Assembly (NCBI GenBank): GCA_030427255.1
Contig: JAUHWY010000008.1
Span: 49,797-113,796 of the forward strand
DNA: 64,000 nucleotides
From: Bacteroidia bacterium
GTDB taxonomy: Bacteria > Bacteroidota > Bacteroidia > CAIKAF01
Direction: 5' to 3'
Shown here: positions 26,899 to 35,781 of the stretch, piece after piece
Layout of the letters: each line of letters starts with the position of its first letter
How positions within the stretch are numbered: position 1 is the first letter of the stretch
Translations under genes and position numbers: made by a program
Notes under the pieces: generated by a model
Databases searched by the model: none
What the model was told of the DNA's origin: nothing
The model's input: only the letters and a program-made list of their open reading frames with translations

Positions 26899-27849
26899 AT
26901 GGCTTCTTCTGTTTTAAGATACCGTGCAGATTTACGGACTCTGGCCTTTGTTGCATTTTATTTCTTTTTGGCCACATTTACTTGGCTAAGGATTGATGAT
27001 CCTTGGTATATAGTAGCCCCTTTGGTGGTTTTGAACTGTTTGTTTTCATTTTTTTGTGCAACCATCGTTCACAACACCATCCATTGCCCCATTTTTAGAA
27101 AGAAATGGATGAATAAAGCCTTTCAGGTGGTTTTATCCTTTACTTATGGCCATCCTGTGAGTGCCTACGTGCCGGGCCATAATTTTTCGCACCACAAGCA
27201 TACCCAGTCTGACAAAGACAACATTAGAACCACCAAGGCTCGTTTCCGTTGGAACTTATTGAATCAATTGCTCTTTTTCTATTTGATGAGCTTTGATATT
27301 CTTAAATCAGAAATGCGCTTTGTGCGTAAAATGAAGCAAGAAAAACCGGCTTGGTATAAGCAGTATTTGTTTGAAAGCATACTTCTTAATGGAGTACGTT
27401 TGGGCCTTTTGCTGCTAGATTGGAGAGCTTTCTTATTTGTGGTTCTTATTCCTCATCAGTATGCCGCTTGGGGCATTGTAGGAACCAATTATTGGCAGCA
27501 CGAAGGTTGCGACGAAAACCATCCCTACAACCACAGTCGGAATTTTACCGGAAAGCTTCTGAATTGGTTTGCTTTCAATAATGGGTACCATGGCATGCAC
27601 CACGAAAAGCCGGGGATGCACTGGAGTTTACTTCCGGAAGCCCACAAAACCCTCATTGAGCCACATATTCACCCCAATCTAAACCGCGAAAGCTTAACAA
27701 AGTATTTGTGGGAAAGCTGTATTTGGCCCGGAAAGCGTGTAGATTATTTAGGTAATCCTATCGTTTTGCCCCCTAAGAAAAAAGACAAAGATTGGGTTGC
27801 TGATCTTCCTGTTCGACAGCACGCGGACTCTCTAGGTGCCATTCAGTAA
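26899..27849 (+). CDS. fatty acid desaturase family protein
   Basis: Integral membrane di-iron desaturase/hydroxylase, 316 residues. The three histidine boxes are HNTIH (58-62), HNFSHH with a further His (94-101), and YHGMHH near residue 235, preceded by NYWQHEGC. Membrane helices surround the boxes. Such enzymes desaturate or hydroxylate acyl chains or carotenoids. Divergent pairing with a RetSat/CrtI-like gene could point to a shared lipid or carotenoid substrate, but that is inference. The ATG is set by the adjacent -7 element. Confidence 0.88.
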   Translation: MASSVLRYRADLRTLAFVAFYFFLATFTWLRIDDPWYIVAPLVVLNCLFSFFCATIVHNTIHCPIFRKKWMNKAFQVVLSFTYGHPVSAYVPGHNFSHHKHTQSDKDNIRTTKARFRWNLLNQLLFFYLMSFDILKSEMRFVRKMKQEKPAWYKQYLFESILLNGVRLGLLLLDWRAFLFVVLIPHQYAAWGIVGTNYWQHEGCDENHPYNHSRNFTGKLLNWFAFNNGYHGMHHEKPGMHWSLLPEAHKTLIEPHIHPNLNRESLTKYLWESCIWPGKRVDYLGNPIVLPPKKKDKDWVADLPVRQHADSLGAIQ

Positions 27850-27978
27850 GCCAATGGCTTATCAGGGACTTCGGGGTTTTTCTACGGAACCGACCAAAAC
27901 TAAGCTTCGAAGAAATCGCTTAGGATTCTAATTCATTGTGGGAGTTAACTCAGAAGAGAAGGCCAATCGGAATTGAAT

Positions 27979-28398
27979 CTAGGCCCTGTAATCGGGTATT
28001 CCGTAACTTTTTTTTAAGCTTTTTGGCTTAATTAATCGAAGCAAGGATTGACCGGTAACCAACCCAAATGTGTGCATTAGTCCACCCAAAAGTGCTGTTC
28101 CAAAAAGAAAGCCGAAGCCATGTCCGGGAAGTCCCATGCTTTGGTCGAGGGCAATAAAAAAACCGAGTCCATTGGATTGAACCCATAGCATAGAGGGTAG
28201 CAACCACAAGAGAGCCCCACTTAGCAAACCGACCGAGAGTATTCCCAACCAAGAAATCCGAAAAAGCATGCCTGCAAAGAATGCGCAAGGGTAAGCCACC
28301 CACCATACTCCGGAAATTTTGGTAAGTATAGCAGACGAAAGGGTAACAAGAGCAAGAAGAAAAACCCATTTAATCAGGGCAAGGAAAGGGGTGCGCAT
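27979..28398 (-). CDS. small integral membrane protein, unknown
   Basis: Hydrophobic protein of 139 residues with about four membrane helices (near 8-28, 30-48, 50-68 and 95-118) and a basic C-terminus (LLRLIKPKSLKKSYG). No family was recognised. The ATG at 28398 lies inside the end of the amidase gene (25-base overlap), so it is the last gene of that minus-strand run. The 130 bases between it and the convergent desaturase gene hold no gene. Confidence 0.65.
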   Translation of the reverse strand: MRTPFLALIKWVFLLALVTLSSAILTKISGVWWVAYPCAFFAGMLFRISWLGILSVGLLSGALLWLLPSMLWVQSNGLGFFIALDQSMGLPGHGFGFLFGTALLGGLMHTFGLVTGQSLLRLIKPKSLKKSYGIPDYRA

Positions 28399-30800
28399 TT
28401 CCAATGAAATTTAGGGTGTTCAGGAATTTTACCGGGTATTACCATTTTGTATATACCATGAGACCAGTCTTCAATCCCCTGGTAATAAGCTTCTGAAGCA
28501 GGGTTCCCTGATATTCCTCCAGGCAAACTAACCCTTGCATTAACAGGTGGCTTTAAACTTACTACCATGCGCCAGCTTGGTCCATGAGTAGGAGTCATTG
28601 CATTTGGTGCCGTATGGTGACCGGAGCTTGCAATGGCCTTTACAGAAAAACCCTCCAATCGAGCCAAGTGCTGAATTTTAGTGGCCTTAAAGGTCTGCCA
28701 AGCTTCTTGGGCAAGTGAGTCTTGGCAAAATCTAAAGGCTTCAAGAAGCCACTGGCTTACTGATCCACTATCCTTGGGCATCCAAGGTTTGTACTTACCC
28801 TCATTATCTTTTAGAATGTAAGGAAGAACCCATCTTTCAGGTATTTCATGGAGCTCCGGATTTAAAGGATGCCAAAGCCTCTGTTCAAACTCGTAAAGCC
28901 ATTGATGAAAGAAGGTAGCGGCTTGGCTAGGAGCTCTATACACATAGTCCCATTGCAACAAGCTGTCGTACATCGGGGTGTTTTGCTTAGGTAGTTTTTC
29001 CAGCATGAGCGGGAGTAAGGTTGCGGCCTCTTCAGAATAACTGTCCATTTGAAGTGCCTGCATATCCTGAAAATTCCATTGTTTGGCATTTTCTAAGCGG
29101 GATAAAATACGTTGGTTTCTCCACAATTCGAAGAACCCTGTATAGGCATAAGGGTAGGGGCTAGGTGTGGGGTGTTGATTGGCCGAAAATAGAAAACCTC
29201 GTTCAGGATTTTTAATGCATGGACTTATACTATCGGGTAAAAAACCTTGCCACAGATGGTCGGGATTACGGGCATCACCAACCCATTTACCCACATCGTA
29301 CTTGCGGCTTGGGAACAGGCCTTTTTGCCATAATGCAATTTCTCCTGCAGTATCAGCAAAAACAAAGTTTTGAGGGGGGCATTTAAACGTGCTAAGCGCC
29401 ATCAAGCACTCTTCCACGTTTGTTGCTTTATTTAATAGGAGAAAGCTTCGGAGCTCATTGCTTGGTTCAAATCCTGTCCATTGAAAAGTGAGTCTTAGGT
29501 TTTCTCCATGTTGATTTTTGACAGTTTCTCTTAATAGAGGACCAAACTTGGTGTAGGGGATTAAAAAGCTTTTGGAAGGGGCTCCCTTAATATCAATGGT
29601 TTCTTTTCTGTAGCTGAGGGACTCCCAGCCTTGTCCTGAAAAATATGAGTTTTTGGCTATGGTGGAATCTCTTCCAAATCGGTCTGTCAGTTTTACATCC
29701 CCGCTGAACCAAAGTTTAGGATGTTGACTGGTCAACATAACGGCAAGGTAATCCTTAACATCTACTGTACCGTTGGTTACGCCCCAGGCTACTGCATCGT
29801 TCATTCCTATGATAATTCCCGGAGCTCCGGGAAGGGTAACTCCATAAACCGGTCGGCCCTGAACCACCAAGTGCATTTCCATCCAAATGGAGGGCAAGCT
29901 TAAAGGCAAGTGTGGATCGTTTGCCAAAAGAGGTTTACCTGTGGCTGTTCTTGAGCCGTCCAATACCCAATTATTGCTGCCCAAACCATCTACTGGATCT
30001 TCAAAGTTGGTGATTTTATTCAGGTAAGAAGAAAAGGGATCCTTTGCTTTTAGCGAATCGGGAATACTTGTTGGCCCAATTTTTTGAGGGTCTATGGAAG
30101 CATTTGGGTTTGGGTTATAATCAGGAAACCATTGCCCAACGAATTCAGGGCCAAAATCAGAAAGGGTATTTTGTACTTGAATGTCATGAACACTGCCGGT
30201 AAGTAAGTCGGCCATGTATTTAAGCAAAAGCGCACTTTTGAAGTTTGACCAGGGAGCCGGCTTGTACTGCAGCAACTTGCACTCTAAGGGCAGGTCTTTA
30301 TCTGCTACCTGACTCAGCCAGGTATTGACTCCGGCAGTGTAGGCGTCCATAGCCAGTTTGGACAAGCTATCCTGTTCAAAAGCATTCAGCGCAATTTCCG
30401 CCGCATAGGAAAGACCTAGAAACCGCTGCTTTCTGTCTAAGTCGACTGCTTTAGGCCCTATAATTTCGGACAAGCGGCCTGCTGCGAATCGGGTTATGAA
30501 GTCCATTTGAAAAATCCGCCACTTGGCAGACAAATACCCTTGCATAAAATAAGCATCCCAATCATTTTCTGCGTAAATAACAGGTACCCAAGCACTATCA
30601 ATATATACATCCACGCTAGACTTAAGTCCGGCCATTTGATTTGGGGGCGCTTGCCAATCCGGTAGTTTTTCTTGTGGGCTTAGGCCGCTTATGGGGTTAA
30701 ACCATAAGTATAACTTCTGGTAGGGGCCAACCTTTCCAACCAAAACGAAAAAGAAAAGGACCGACACCAAAAGCCAAAAGATGAACCTAAACAAGCGCAT
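28374..30800 (-). CDS. penicillin acylase family (S45) N-terminal-nucleophile hydrolase
   Basis: Amidase of the Ntn-hydrolase superfamily, 808 residues. An N-terminal hydrophobic anchor (about 5-22) is followed by the alpha part. The autocatalytic site is GLGSNNWVL, with Ser275 as the new N-terminal nucleophile of the beta subunit after processing. DAYFMQGYLSAKWRIFQMDF and ANDPHLPLSLPSIWMEMHL are family hallmarks. Members cleave beta-lactams, acyl-homoserine lactones or other amides. It lies 8 bases after the peptide ABC permease gene, so the operon may import and process amide-containing compounds. Confidence 0.92.
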   Translation of the reverse strand: MRLFRFIFWLLVSVLFFFVLVGKVGPYQKLYLWFNPISGLSPQEKLPDWQAPPNQMAGLKSSVDVYIDSAWVPVIYAENDWDAYFMQGYLSAKWRIFQMDFITRFAAGRLSEIIGPKAVDLDRKQRFLGLSYAAEIALNAFEQDSLSKLAMDAYTAGVNTWLSQVADKDLPLECKLLQYKPAPWSNFKSALLLKYMADLLTGSVHDIQVQNTLSDFGPEFVGQWFPDYNPNPNASIDPQKIGPTSIPDSLKAKDPFSSYLNKITNFEDPVDGLGSNNWVLDGSRTATGKPLLANDPHLPLSLPSIWMEMHLVVQGRPVYGVTLPGAPGIIIGMNDAVAWGVTNGTVDVKDYLAVMLTSQHPKLWFSGDVKLTDRFGRDSTIAKNSYFSGQGWESLSYRKETIDIKGAPSKSFLIPYTKFGPLLRETVKNQHGENLRLTFQWTGFEPSNELRSFLLLNKATNVEECLMALSTFKCPPQNFVFADTAGEIALWQKGLFPSRKYDVGKWVGDARNPDHLWQGFLPDSISPCIKNPERGFLFSANQHPTPSPYPYAYTGFFELWRNQRILSRLENAKQWNFQDMQALQMDSYSEEAATLLPLMLEKLPKQNTPMYDSLLQWDYVYRAPSQAATFFHQWLYEFEQRLWHPLNPELHEIPERWVLPYILKDNEGKYKPWMPKDSGSVSQWLLEAFRFCQDSLAQEAWQTFKATKIQHLARLEGFSVKAIASSGHHTAPNAMTPTHGPSWRMVVSLKPPVNARVSLPGGISGNPASEAYYQGIEDWSHGIYKMVIPGKIPEHPKFHWKCAPLSLP

Positions 30801-30808
30801 GCCTAAAG

Positions 30809-31804
30809 TTACACATTATGCATTTGCTGTTTATTTGGATTGGCTTTTAGAGAAAAAATCAAATGAAAGGCTGCTCCAATGGTTAGGCTTAAGAAAATGG
30901 CCGGCATGAGCATCACCCACCAAAGGTGTAAAAAGTCCTTGCCATGTCTTAGCATGCTTCCCCAGCCAATATGATGATCCGGCAGTCCAACACCTAAAAA
31001 TGCCAAACTGCTCTCAAGCAATAAACAGCCGGCAAAAATACTTAGCCATGCCGGCCAAATAGCAGGGAATATATTTCTAAACAAATGGTTAAACCAAAAC
31101 CTCCAACCTATTAAACCAAGTGAACCCGCGGCCATCATCCACTCCGTTTGTAGGAGCCTCATGCCTTCAGAGCGTGTAAGTCTTGCCATCCCGACCCAAG
31201 AAGTGCAGGCAATAAGTACGATTAACCCAACATAATTTTTTTGCATTTGGTCCGAAAACATGAGCAAAAGCCATAGTCCGGGAATCGAAGTAATGATTAT
31301 TCGGGAGGCTTCTAAGACGCTTGAACCGCCCCGCCAACGTTTGGCCTTGGGAAACACGGAGGATACTACAAAGTATGCCGCGAGCGGCAGTAAAAGCAAA
31401 TACATGGAATTAAGCTCTAGCATTTCAAAGTTTTCTTTGAATAACACCATTATAAGACCAATAAAGAGTCCAACGAGGAGGGCAGGCAGGTGTACACTCA
31501 TGCTTTTTCGGCCTAGTCCTAATTCTAAGATTCCTAAAATAATCCCCACAAGACCTGCCAAAAAGGCCGAAGGCAAACAAAGAGCCCAAGCCGAACGGCA
31601 TGCTTGAATAAGGCCTGCCAAAACATCTCTTCCATAACCGTCGGTTCCTAAAAGGTGCCCTTGTTGAAATGGAGGAATACCGGCTGCACTGTCAAAACTA
31701 CCCGCTGGCCAGGGGTAGATTCCTTCGGGGCCAACAAGCCAGGGAGCCACTAAACCCAGCAGGCCCGTAAAAAGGAGCCAATATGATCCCCAACTTTGCT
31801 TCAT
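30809..31804 (-). CDS. ABC transporter permease, DppC/OppC-like
   Basis: Inner-membrane permease of 331 residues of the peptide/nickel importer class. N-terminal GHLLGTDGYGRDVLAGLIQA is the DppC/OppC signature. The EAA-type coupling loop reads AAGSLGLIGWRFWFNHLFRN near residues 222-241. The first ATG overlaps the DppB-like gene by 4 bases. A segment of about 40 residues between TM2 and TM3 is extra compared with typical OppC. No ABC ATPase gene occurs in this window. Confidence 0.88.
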   Translation of the reverse strand: MKQSWGSYWLLFTGLLGLVAPWLVGPEGIYPWPAGSFDSAAGIPPFQQGHLLGTDGYGRDVLAGLIQACRSAWALCLPSAFLAGLVGIILGILELGLGRKSMSVHLPALLVGLFIGLIMVLFKENFEMLELNSMYLLLLPLAAYFVVSSVFPKAKRWRGGSSVLEASRIIITSIPGLWLLLMFSDQMQKNYVGLIVLIACTSWVGMARLTRSEGMRLLQTEWMMAAGSLGLIGWRFWFNHLFRNIFPAIWPAWLSIFAGCLLLESSLAFLGVGLPDHHIGWGSMLRHGKDFLHLWWVMLMPAIFLSLTIGAAFHLIFSLKANPNKQQMHNV

Positions 31805-33126
31805 GGCTTCATGGGTTTTCGACCTTTGGGATCCAATAGGTATTGAAGCCCATCGCTGATAAGAAAGCCAAGCAGGGTAAGCAGTGCCGCCGCCATGAGT
31901 AAGCCAATAAGCAAACCCTGATCCTGATTAAAGACGGCCTTTACCCCCACAGCACCCAAACCGGGAAGCGAAAACAGGGTTTCAAGTACTACTGAGCCGC
32001 TCAGCACAAAGGGAAGGCTTTGGAAAAAACGGGTCTGCAACAAAGGCAGTGCATTGGGCACAGCATGCACCCAAAGAGCCCGCCTCTGGCTTAAGCCTTT
32101 TGCTTTTGCCGTAGCAAACCAAGCTTCTTTTGTAAGCTGAGAAATATGATTTTGACTGAGCAAAGCAAAAGAAGCAATGCTTCCATAACTAAAGCAAAAA
32201 AGGGGCATAAGTAAGTATTTTATCTTGCCCCAAGAAGCGGCAAAATTGCCCGTATCTTCTCTTAGTCCACCGGGAGGAGCAACTCCTCCGGTAGGCAACC
32301 AGTCCAATACATCGGGGTTGGCAAAAAGCCACAAAAGCACAGTGCCCATGGCAAAGGAGGGGATGGATAATAAACCAACCTGCAGCCATTGCCAATAAGG
32401 ACGTGAAACTTGCCAAATACCGAACACCAGACCTAAACACAGACCTAAAATCAAACTGGTAAGTGAAAGACCAATACTTAGGGGGGCATGGCTTTGTATA
32501 ACCTCCACCACTGGTTTTTGAAAGGTTTTACTCCAGCCAAGGTTGCCTTGCCATATCCCTTGTTGATTTTTACTCCCAAACATCCACTGGTCAAAACGGT
32601 TGTTGGAATTCCATGCAAACGCCAAACTCCAGGTGTTTTCATTTTTTGGGGAAGGAAGCGGTAACAACACCTTTGTTAAGCTGTCGGGAAGGAGAAGGAG
32701 CTGCTCTTCGAGTTGCTTACGATCTTCCATAAAACGTAAGCTTTGTAATGCCTGCCCATGCTGTGGCAAAAGGGAGCCCGCCAATACCTCACGCAATCTT
32801 CTATCCCAAGCAAGCCATGCCTTCCCATTGCCCTCTTTCCAAATACGCTTTTTGAGCACGCTTTTGGCGGGCCCACTCAACTCTTTATTTAATTCAGGAG
32901 GGAGCCACGAAGGCCTTATTGTCCAATAAAATACGGAAGTAGTGTCTGTAGTCAAATGGGGCTGCACCCAAGAACCATCCGGGCTTTTAACAACCTGCTT
33001 TGGTAGCATTTCGGTCAAAACAAAGCCCAAAATAAGTACTGAGACTAGTACCAGCGCATAAAAGGATAGGCTTTTTAAAAATTTGCCTAAGGAAGTGCGG
33101 GCTCCGGGGCCAATTCCTGAATCCAT
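31801..33126 (-). CDS. ABC transporter permease, DppB/OppB-like, with large periplasmic insert
   Basis: Permease of 441 residues, about 110-130 longer than usual DppB/OppB proteins. TM1 lies at about 18-40; a hydrophilic segment of roughly 150 residues (50-205, rich in Trp, Leu and Lys) replaces the short loop before TM2. The rest is canonical: HAPLSIGLSLTSLILGLCLG, then EAA loop AWFATAKAKGLSQRRALWVH and SGSVVLETLFSLPGLGAVGV. It overlaps the substrate-binding protein gene by 40 bases. The insert may contact the binding protein. Confidence 0.88.
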   Translation of the reverse strand: MDSGIGPGARTSLGKFLKSLSFYALVLVSVLILGFVLTEMLPKQVVKSPDGSWVQPHLTTDTTSVFYWTIRPSWLPPELNKELSGPAKSVLKKRIWKEGNGKAWLAWDRRLREVLAGSLLPQHGQALQSLRFMEDRKQLEEQLLLLPDSLTKVLLPLPSPKNENTWSLAFAWNSNNRFDQWMFGSKNQQGIWQGNLGWSKTFQKPVVEVIQSHAPLSIGLSLTSLILGLCLGLVFGIWQVSRPYWQWLQVGLLSIPSFAMGTVLLWLFANPDVLDWLPTGGVAPPGGLREDTGNFAASWGKIKYLLMPLFCFSYGSIASFALLSQNHISQLTKEAWFATAKAKGLSQRRALWVHAVPNALPLLQTRFFQSLPFVLSGSVVLETLFSLPGLGAVGVKAVFNQDQGLLIGLLMAAALLTLLGFLISDGLQYLLDPKGRKPMKP

Positions 33127-34925
33127 AAGCCGGGGCGCTCAAAGTACATGGCTGCTGAGTGCAACCTTTTATGAATAATGATTTTTCGGTCCATGAATTG
33201 CAAGGGAACCCAAGGGCAGGCCTCATAAACCAAGGCTTGAAACCGTTGATACATTTCAGTTCTCTTTTCAAGGTTCCGCTCTATTCTAAGCGAGTCAATT
33301 AGTGCGTCGGTTCTTTCGTTTCCAAATCCACTGTAATTGGCTCCGTTTCCGGTCCAAGACTCGGTGTGCCAAAGCTGTTTAAAATCGTCGGCACCGGCAG
33401 TACCACCAAATGCGGTCATGAGCAAATCAAAGTTATGCTGACTTCCTGCTTCCTGAAGTGCTCCACCACTAAGAGGCGCAAGTTTCAGCATTACCCCATG
33501 TTTATTCATTTCTTGCCGAATGAGATCCGCAATGGTTTGGGTAACCGGACTTCCTTGATTGTAAGCCAATTCAAAACGCAGCTCCAAAGGCTGCCCCTCA
33601 GGCCTGTTTTTTTCTAAAATACCATCCCCATTATTATCCTTCCACCCGGAAGATTCCAAAAGCTTTTTCGCTTTTTCGGGGCTAAAGCCCATGGGGGTAA
33701 GCTGATGGTTGTACCATGGTTTTCGTGGACTAACCGGCCCTGCCATAGGAGTGCCATGGCCTTGGTATACTACGTCTATGATTTTTTGAACCGGTGTGAG
33801 GTGGGCCAAGGCTTTTCTAACTTCCGGCTCTTCCAAAGCTGGGTTTCTTCCGGAAGCTCCGGCTTTGGTATTGAAGGCAATGAAGGAATAAGAAAAGCTC
33901 TCAACAAATTTTCCGTGGTAATTCTCAACAAAATTGCTGTCGTTCACCAGACGTTCCATCAATGAAGTACTGATGTAATTGGAGGCATCAATTCCTTGGC
34001 GTTTTATTTCTAATTCCAAGGCCTGCTCATCCAAAATGGTCCTGACCACAATACTGTCCGGTCTACTTAGGTGTGCATCTTCACCGGATGGTAGGTTTTG
34101 CGTCCAATGGTTCTTTTTGCGCACCAATACCATTTCACTGCCCGGAGTCCACGAAGCTAGGCGATAGGGACCTGCTCCCTGAATGCGTTCAGGCTTACTC
34201 CCTAAGTCTCCCTCATTCCAAGCATTTGCCCAAGATTCAAGCTTGGGGTTGGTTAAAGAAGCCATAAAGTCCGGCGATCGAAAGTCTTCCAGACTGTAGG
34301 ATTCCAATACTCCCTCAGAATCATAAAGGCTTTGTTGCAAAATTACAATGTCGCAATGGATGTAATCGTTAAAAATGTAGGGCGATTTCATTAGAATATC
34401 CACCCTTCTAGGTTGCCCCTCAAAAGTTTCCACCGCCTCCACTTGATCGAGGTAGGCTTTAAACCCCGGGTTTTTTACCAAGGGACAGATAAAGGCCTTG
34501 TAGGTAAAGGCTACGTCTTTTCCCGTGATAGGACTTCCATCGTCCCATTTCGCTTCTTGCCTAATGTTAAAGCTGTATCTGAGGCCATCTTCCGAAACTT
34601 CCGGCAGTTTTTCTGCTAAGTCTGGAGCAGGCTGCAGCTTTTTTAGATTCATGTATAAAAGCCTTCGGTGTATCCAGTCAAACACCATAAGCTTTCCGGT
34701 TTCTACACCGTTGGTAGGGTGGAGGCTGCTGGGGGGAGTCATCCAATGGTAAAAAACGGCCTTCCGCTTGGGCCAATCTTCTCTTCTGGGGTAATCCTCC
34801 AAAGGTAGGTAGGAAATGTCCTCCGTTTGTCGCTCCACGGTTGAGGGGGCATCAGGAGCTCCTTTACCACAAGAGGCTAAAATGCCAAGACTTAGGACTA
34901 TATAAAGGGCTCCTCGAAGGCTCAT
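33087..34925 (-). CDS. ABC transporter substrate-binding lipoprotein, family 5 (peptide type)
   Basis: Periplasmic/lipid-anchored binding protein, 612 residues, of the SBP_bac_5 (DppA/OppA) family. The lipobox is GILASCGKG with Cys19. Family features include YSFNIRQEAKWDDGSPITGK near residue 115 and VRKALAHLTPVQKIIDVVY near the middle, then PMAGPVSP. The ATG at 34925 is selected because the signal peptide starts there. It heads a binding protein-permease-permease-amidase run on the minus strand. Cargo is probably a peptide or related amide. Confidence 0.9.
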   Translation of the reverse strand: MSLRGALYIVLSLGILASCGKGAPDAPSTVERQTEDISYLPLEDYPRREDWPKRKAVFYHWMTPPSSLHPTNGVETGKLMVFDWIHRRLLYMNLKKLQPAPDLAEKLPEVSEDGLRYSFNIRQEAKWDDGSPITGKDVAFTYKAFICPLVKNPGFKAYLDQVEAVETFEGQPRRVDILMKSPYIFNDYIHCDIVILQQSLYDSEGVLESYSLEDFRSPDFMASLTNPKLESWANAWNEGDLGSKPERIQGAGPYRLASWTPGSEMVLVRKKNHWTQNLPSGEDAHLSRPDSIVVRTILDEQALELEIKRQGIDASNYISTSLMERLVNDSNFVENYHGKFVESFSYSFIAFNTKAGASGRNPALEEPEVRKALAHLTPVQKIIDVVYQGHGTPMAGPVSPRKPWYNHQLTPMGFSPEKAKKLLESSGWKDNNGDGILEKNRPEGQPLELRFELAYNQGSPVTQTIADLIRQEMNKHGVMLKLAPLSGGALQEAGSQHNFDLLMTAFGGTAGADDFKQLWHTESWTGNGANYSGFGNERTDALIDSLRIERNLEKRTEMYQRFQALVYEACPWVPLQFMDRKIIIHKRLHSAAMYFERPGLWIQELAPEPALP

Positions 34926-34941
34926 ATCTTGCACGTTGGGT

Positions 34942-35619
34942 TTAACCAAAGACTTTTCTTAACAAATCATTTACCCGGTGACCTGCGTCGTTGCGTATTT
35001 TGCTTTCTTCTTCGGCAATCAAATGGTAAAGTCCATCCAGCGCTTTATCGGTGGTATGACCCGCCAAGTCCGGATTGATATCATTAACTAAAGGTATGCT
35101 GTTGTAGCCGGAAATTAGGGTCTGCCAAGCCGATTGTATACCTACGCTTTCCAAGGCCTGCTCAATATCCGGTTGAAATAGGTTGTATAATTCGCTTTTG
35201 GTTTGGTTGGCCAAATAGGTAGTGGCTGCATCGTCCGGTCCCTGCAATATGGCCTGTGCATCCTGAAAAGTAATAGAAGTAATGGCATTTACAAAGATGG
35301 GCGTAGCTTCGACCGCAGCTTGTTCTGCGGCGCGGTTCATCTTTAAAATTACCTCATCAATTAATTGTTGGCCTCCGGGAATTAAGCCAACCGAGCTTTG
35401 CACTACTTCGGCTTCTTCGGGCAATAGAATTTTTATGGCCTGATTTCCAAAATAGCCATTTAGTGTATTCGCTTGAGCTACAGAGGTGTCTGTGCCTACC
35501 CGCAAGGCTTCTTTTAATCCCTGAGCAATATCACCCTCGCTAAGCAAATCGGTAAGGGTATCGCAACCGGTGGGAATAAGAGGCAATAGGGCCACCAATG
35601 GGATGAAAAGTTTGCGCAT
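34942..35619 (-). CDS. DUF4197 family lipoprotein
   Basis: Lipoprotein of 225 residues with signal peptide and lipobox LIPTGCD (Cys19). The mature helical domain includes GLKEALRVGTDTSVAQ near 36-51, GYFGNQAIKILLPEE, and SELYNLFQPDIEQAL, all typical of DUF4197. Function unknown. The ATG at 35619 is supported by the signal peptide and a perfect -7 element 17 bases upstream. The substrate-binding protein gene starts 16 bases after its stop, so the two could share a transcript. Confidence 0.88.
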   Translation of the reverse strand: MRKLFIPLVALLPLIPTGCDTLTDLLSEGDIAQGLKEALRVGTDTSVAQANTLNGYFGNQAIKILLPEEAEVVQSSVGLIPGGQQLIDEVILKMNRAAEQAAVEATPIFVNAITSITFQDAQAILQGPDDAATTYLANQTKSELYNLFQPDIEQALESVGIQSAWQTLISGYNSIPLVNDINPDLAGHTTDKALDGLYHLIAEEESKIRNDAGHRVNDLLRKVFG

Positions 35620-35636
35620 AATATTTCTGTTTGTTA

Positions 35637-35644
35637 CAAAGTTA
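35637..35644 (-). promoter_or_regulatory. -7 promoter element of the DUF4197-ABC run
   Basis: On the minus strand TAACTTTG is a perfect TAnnTTTG match 17 bases before the DUF4197 ATG. It is the only strong -7 match found ahead of the DUF4197, binding protein, permease and amidase genes. Confidence 0.5.
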
Positions 35645-35753
35645 CATATTTCCTTGGCTAAGCCTTTGGTTTGGCTGTAATTCCTCCTCACATGTTCTAG
35701 CTCTATTCCTGCTCTTTCCACCTTTAGGCTACTATCCAAAGGCAGGAAATCCT

Positions 35754-35761
35754 TACCTTTG
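35754..35761 (+). promoter_or_regulatory. -7 promoter element of the E1 dehydrogenase gene
   Basis: TACCTTTG is a perfect TAnnTTTG match 20 bases before the ATG at 35782. It is divergent from the minus-strand element at 35637-35644, so both transcription units start from this 160-base gap. Confidence 0.55.
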
Positions 35762-35781
35762 AACTCCTAAAAATCGAATTC

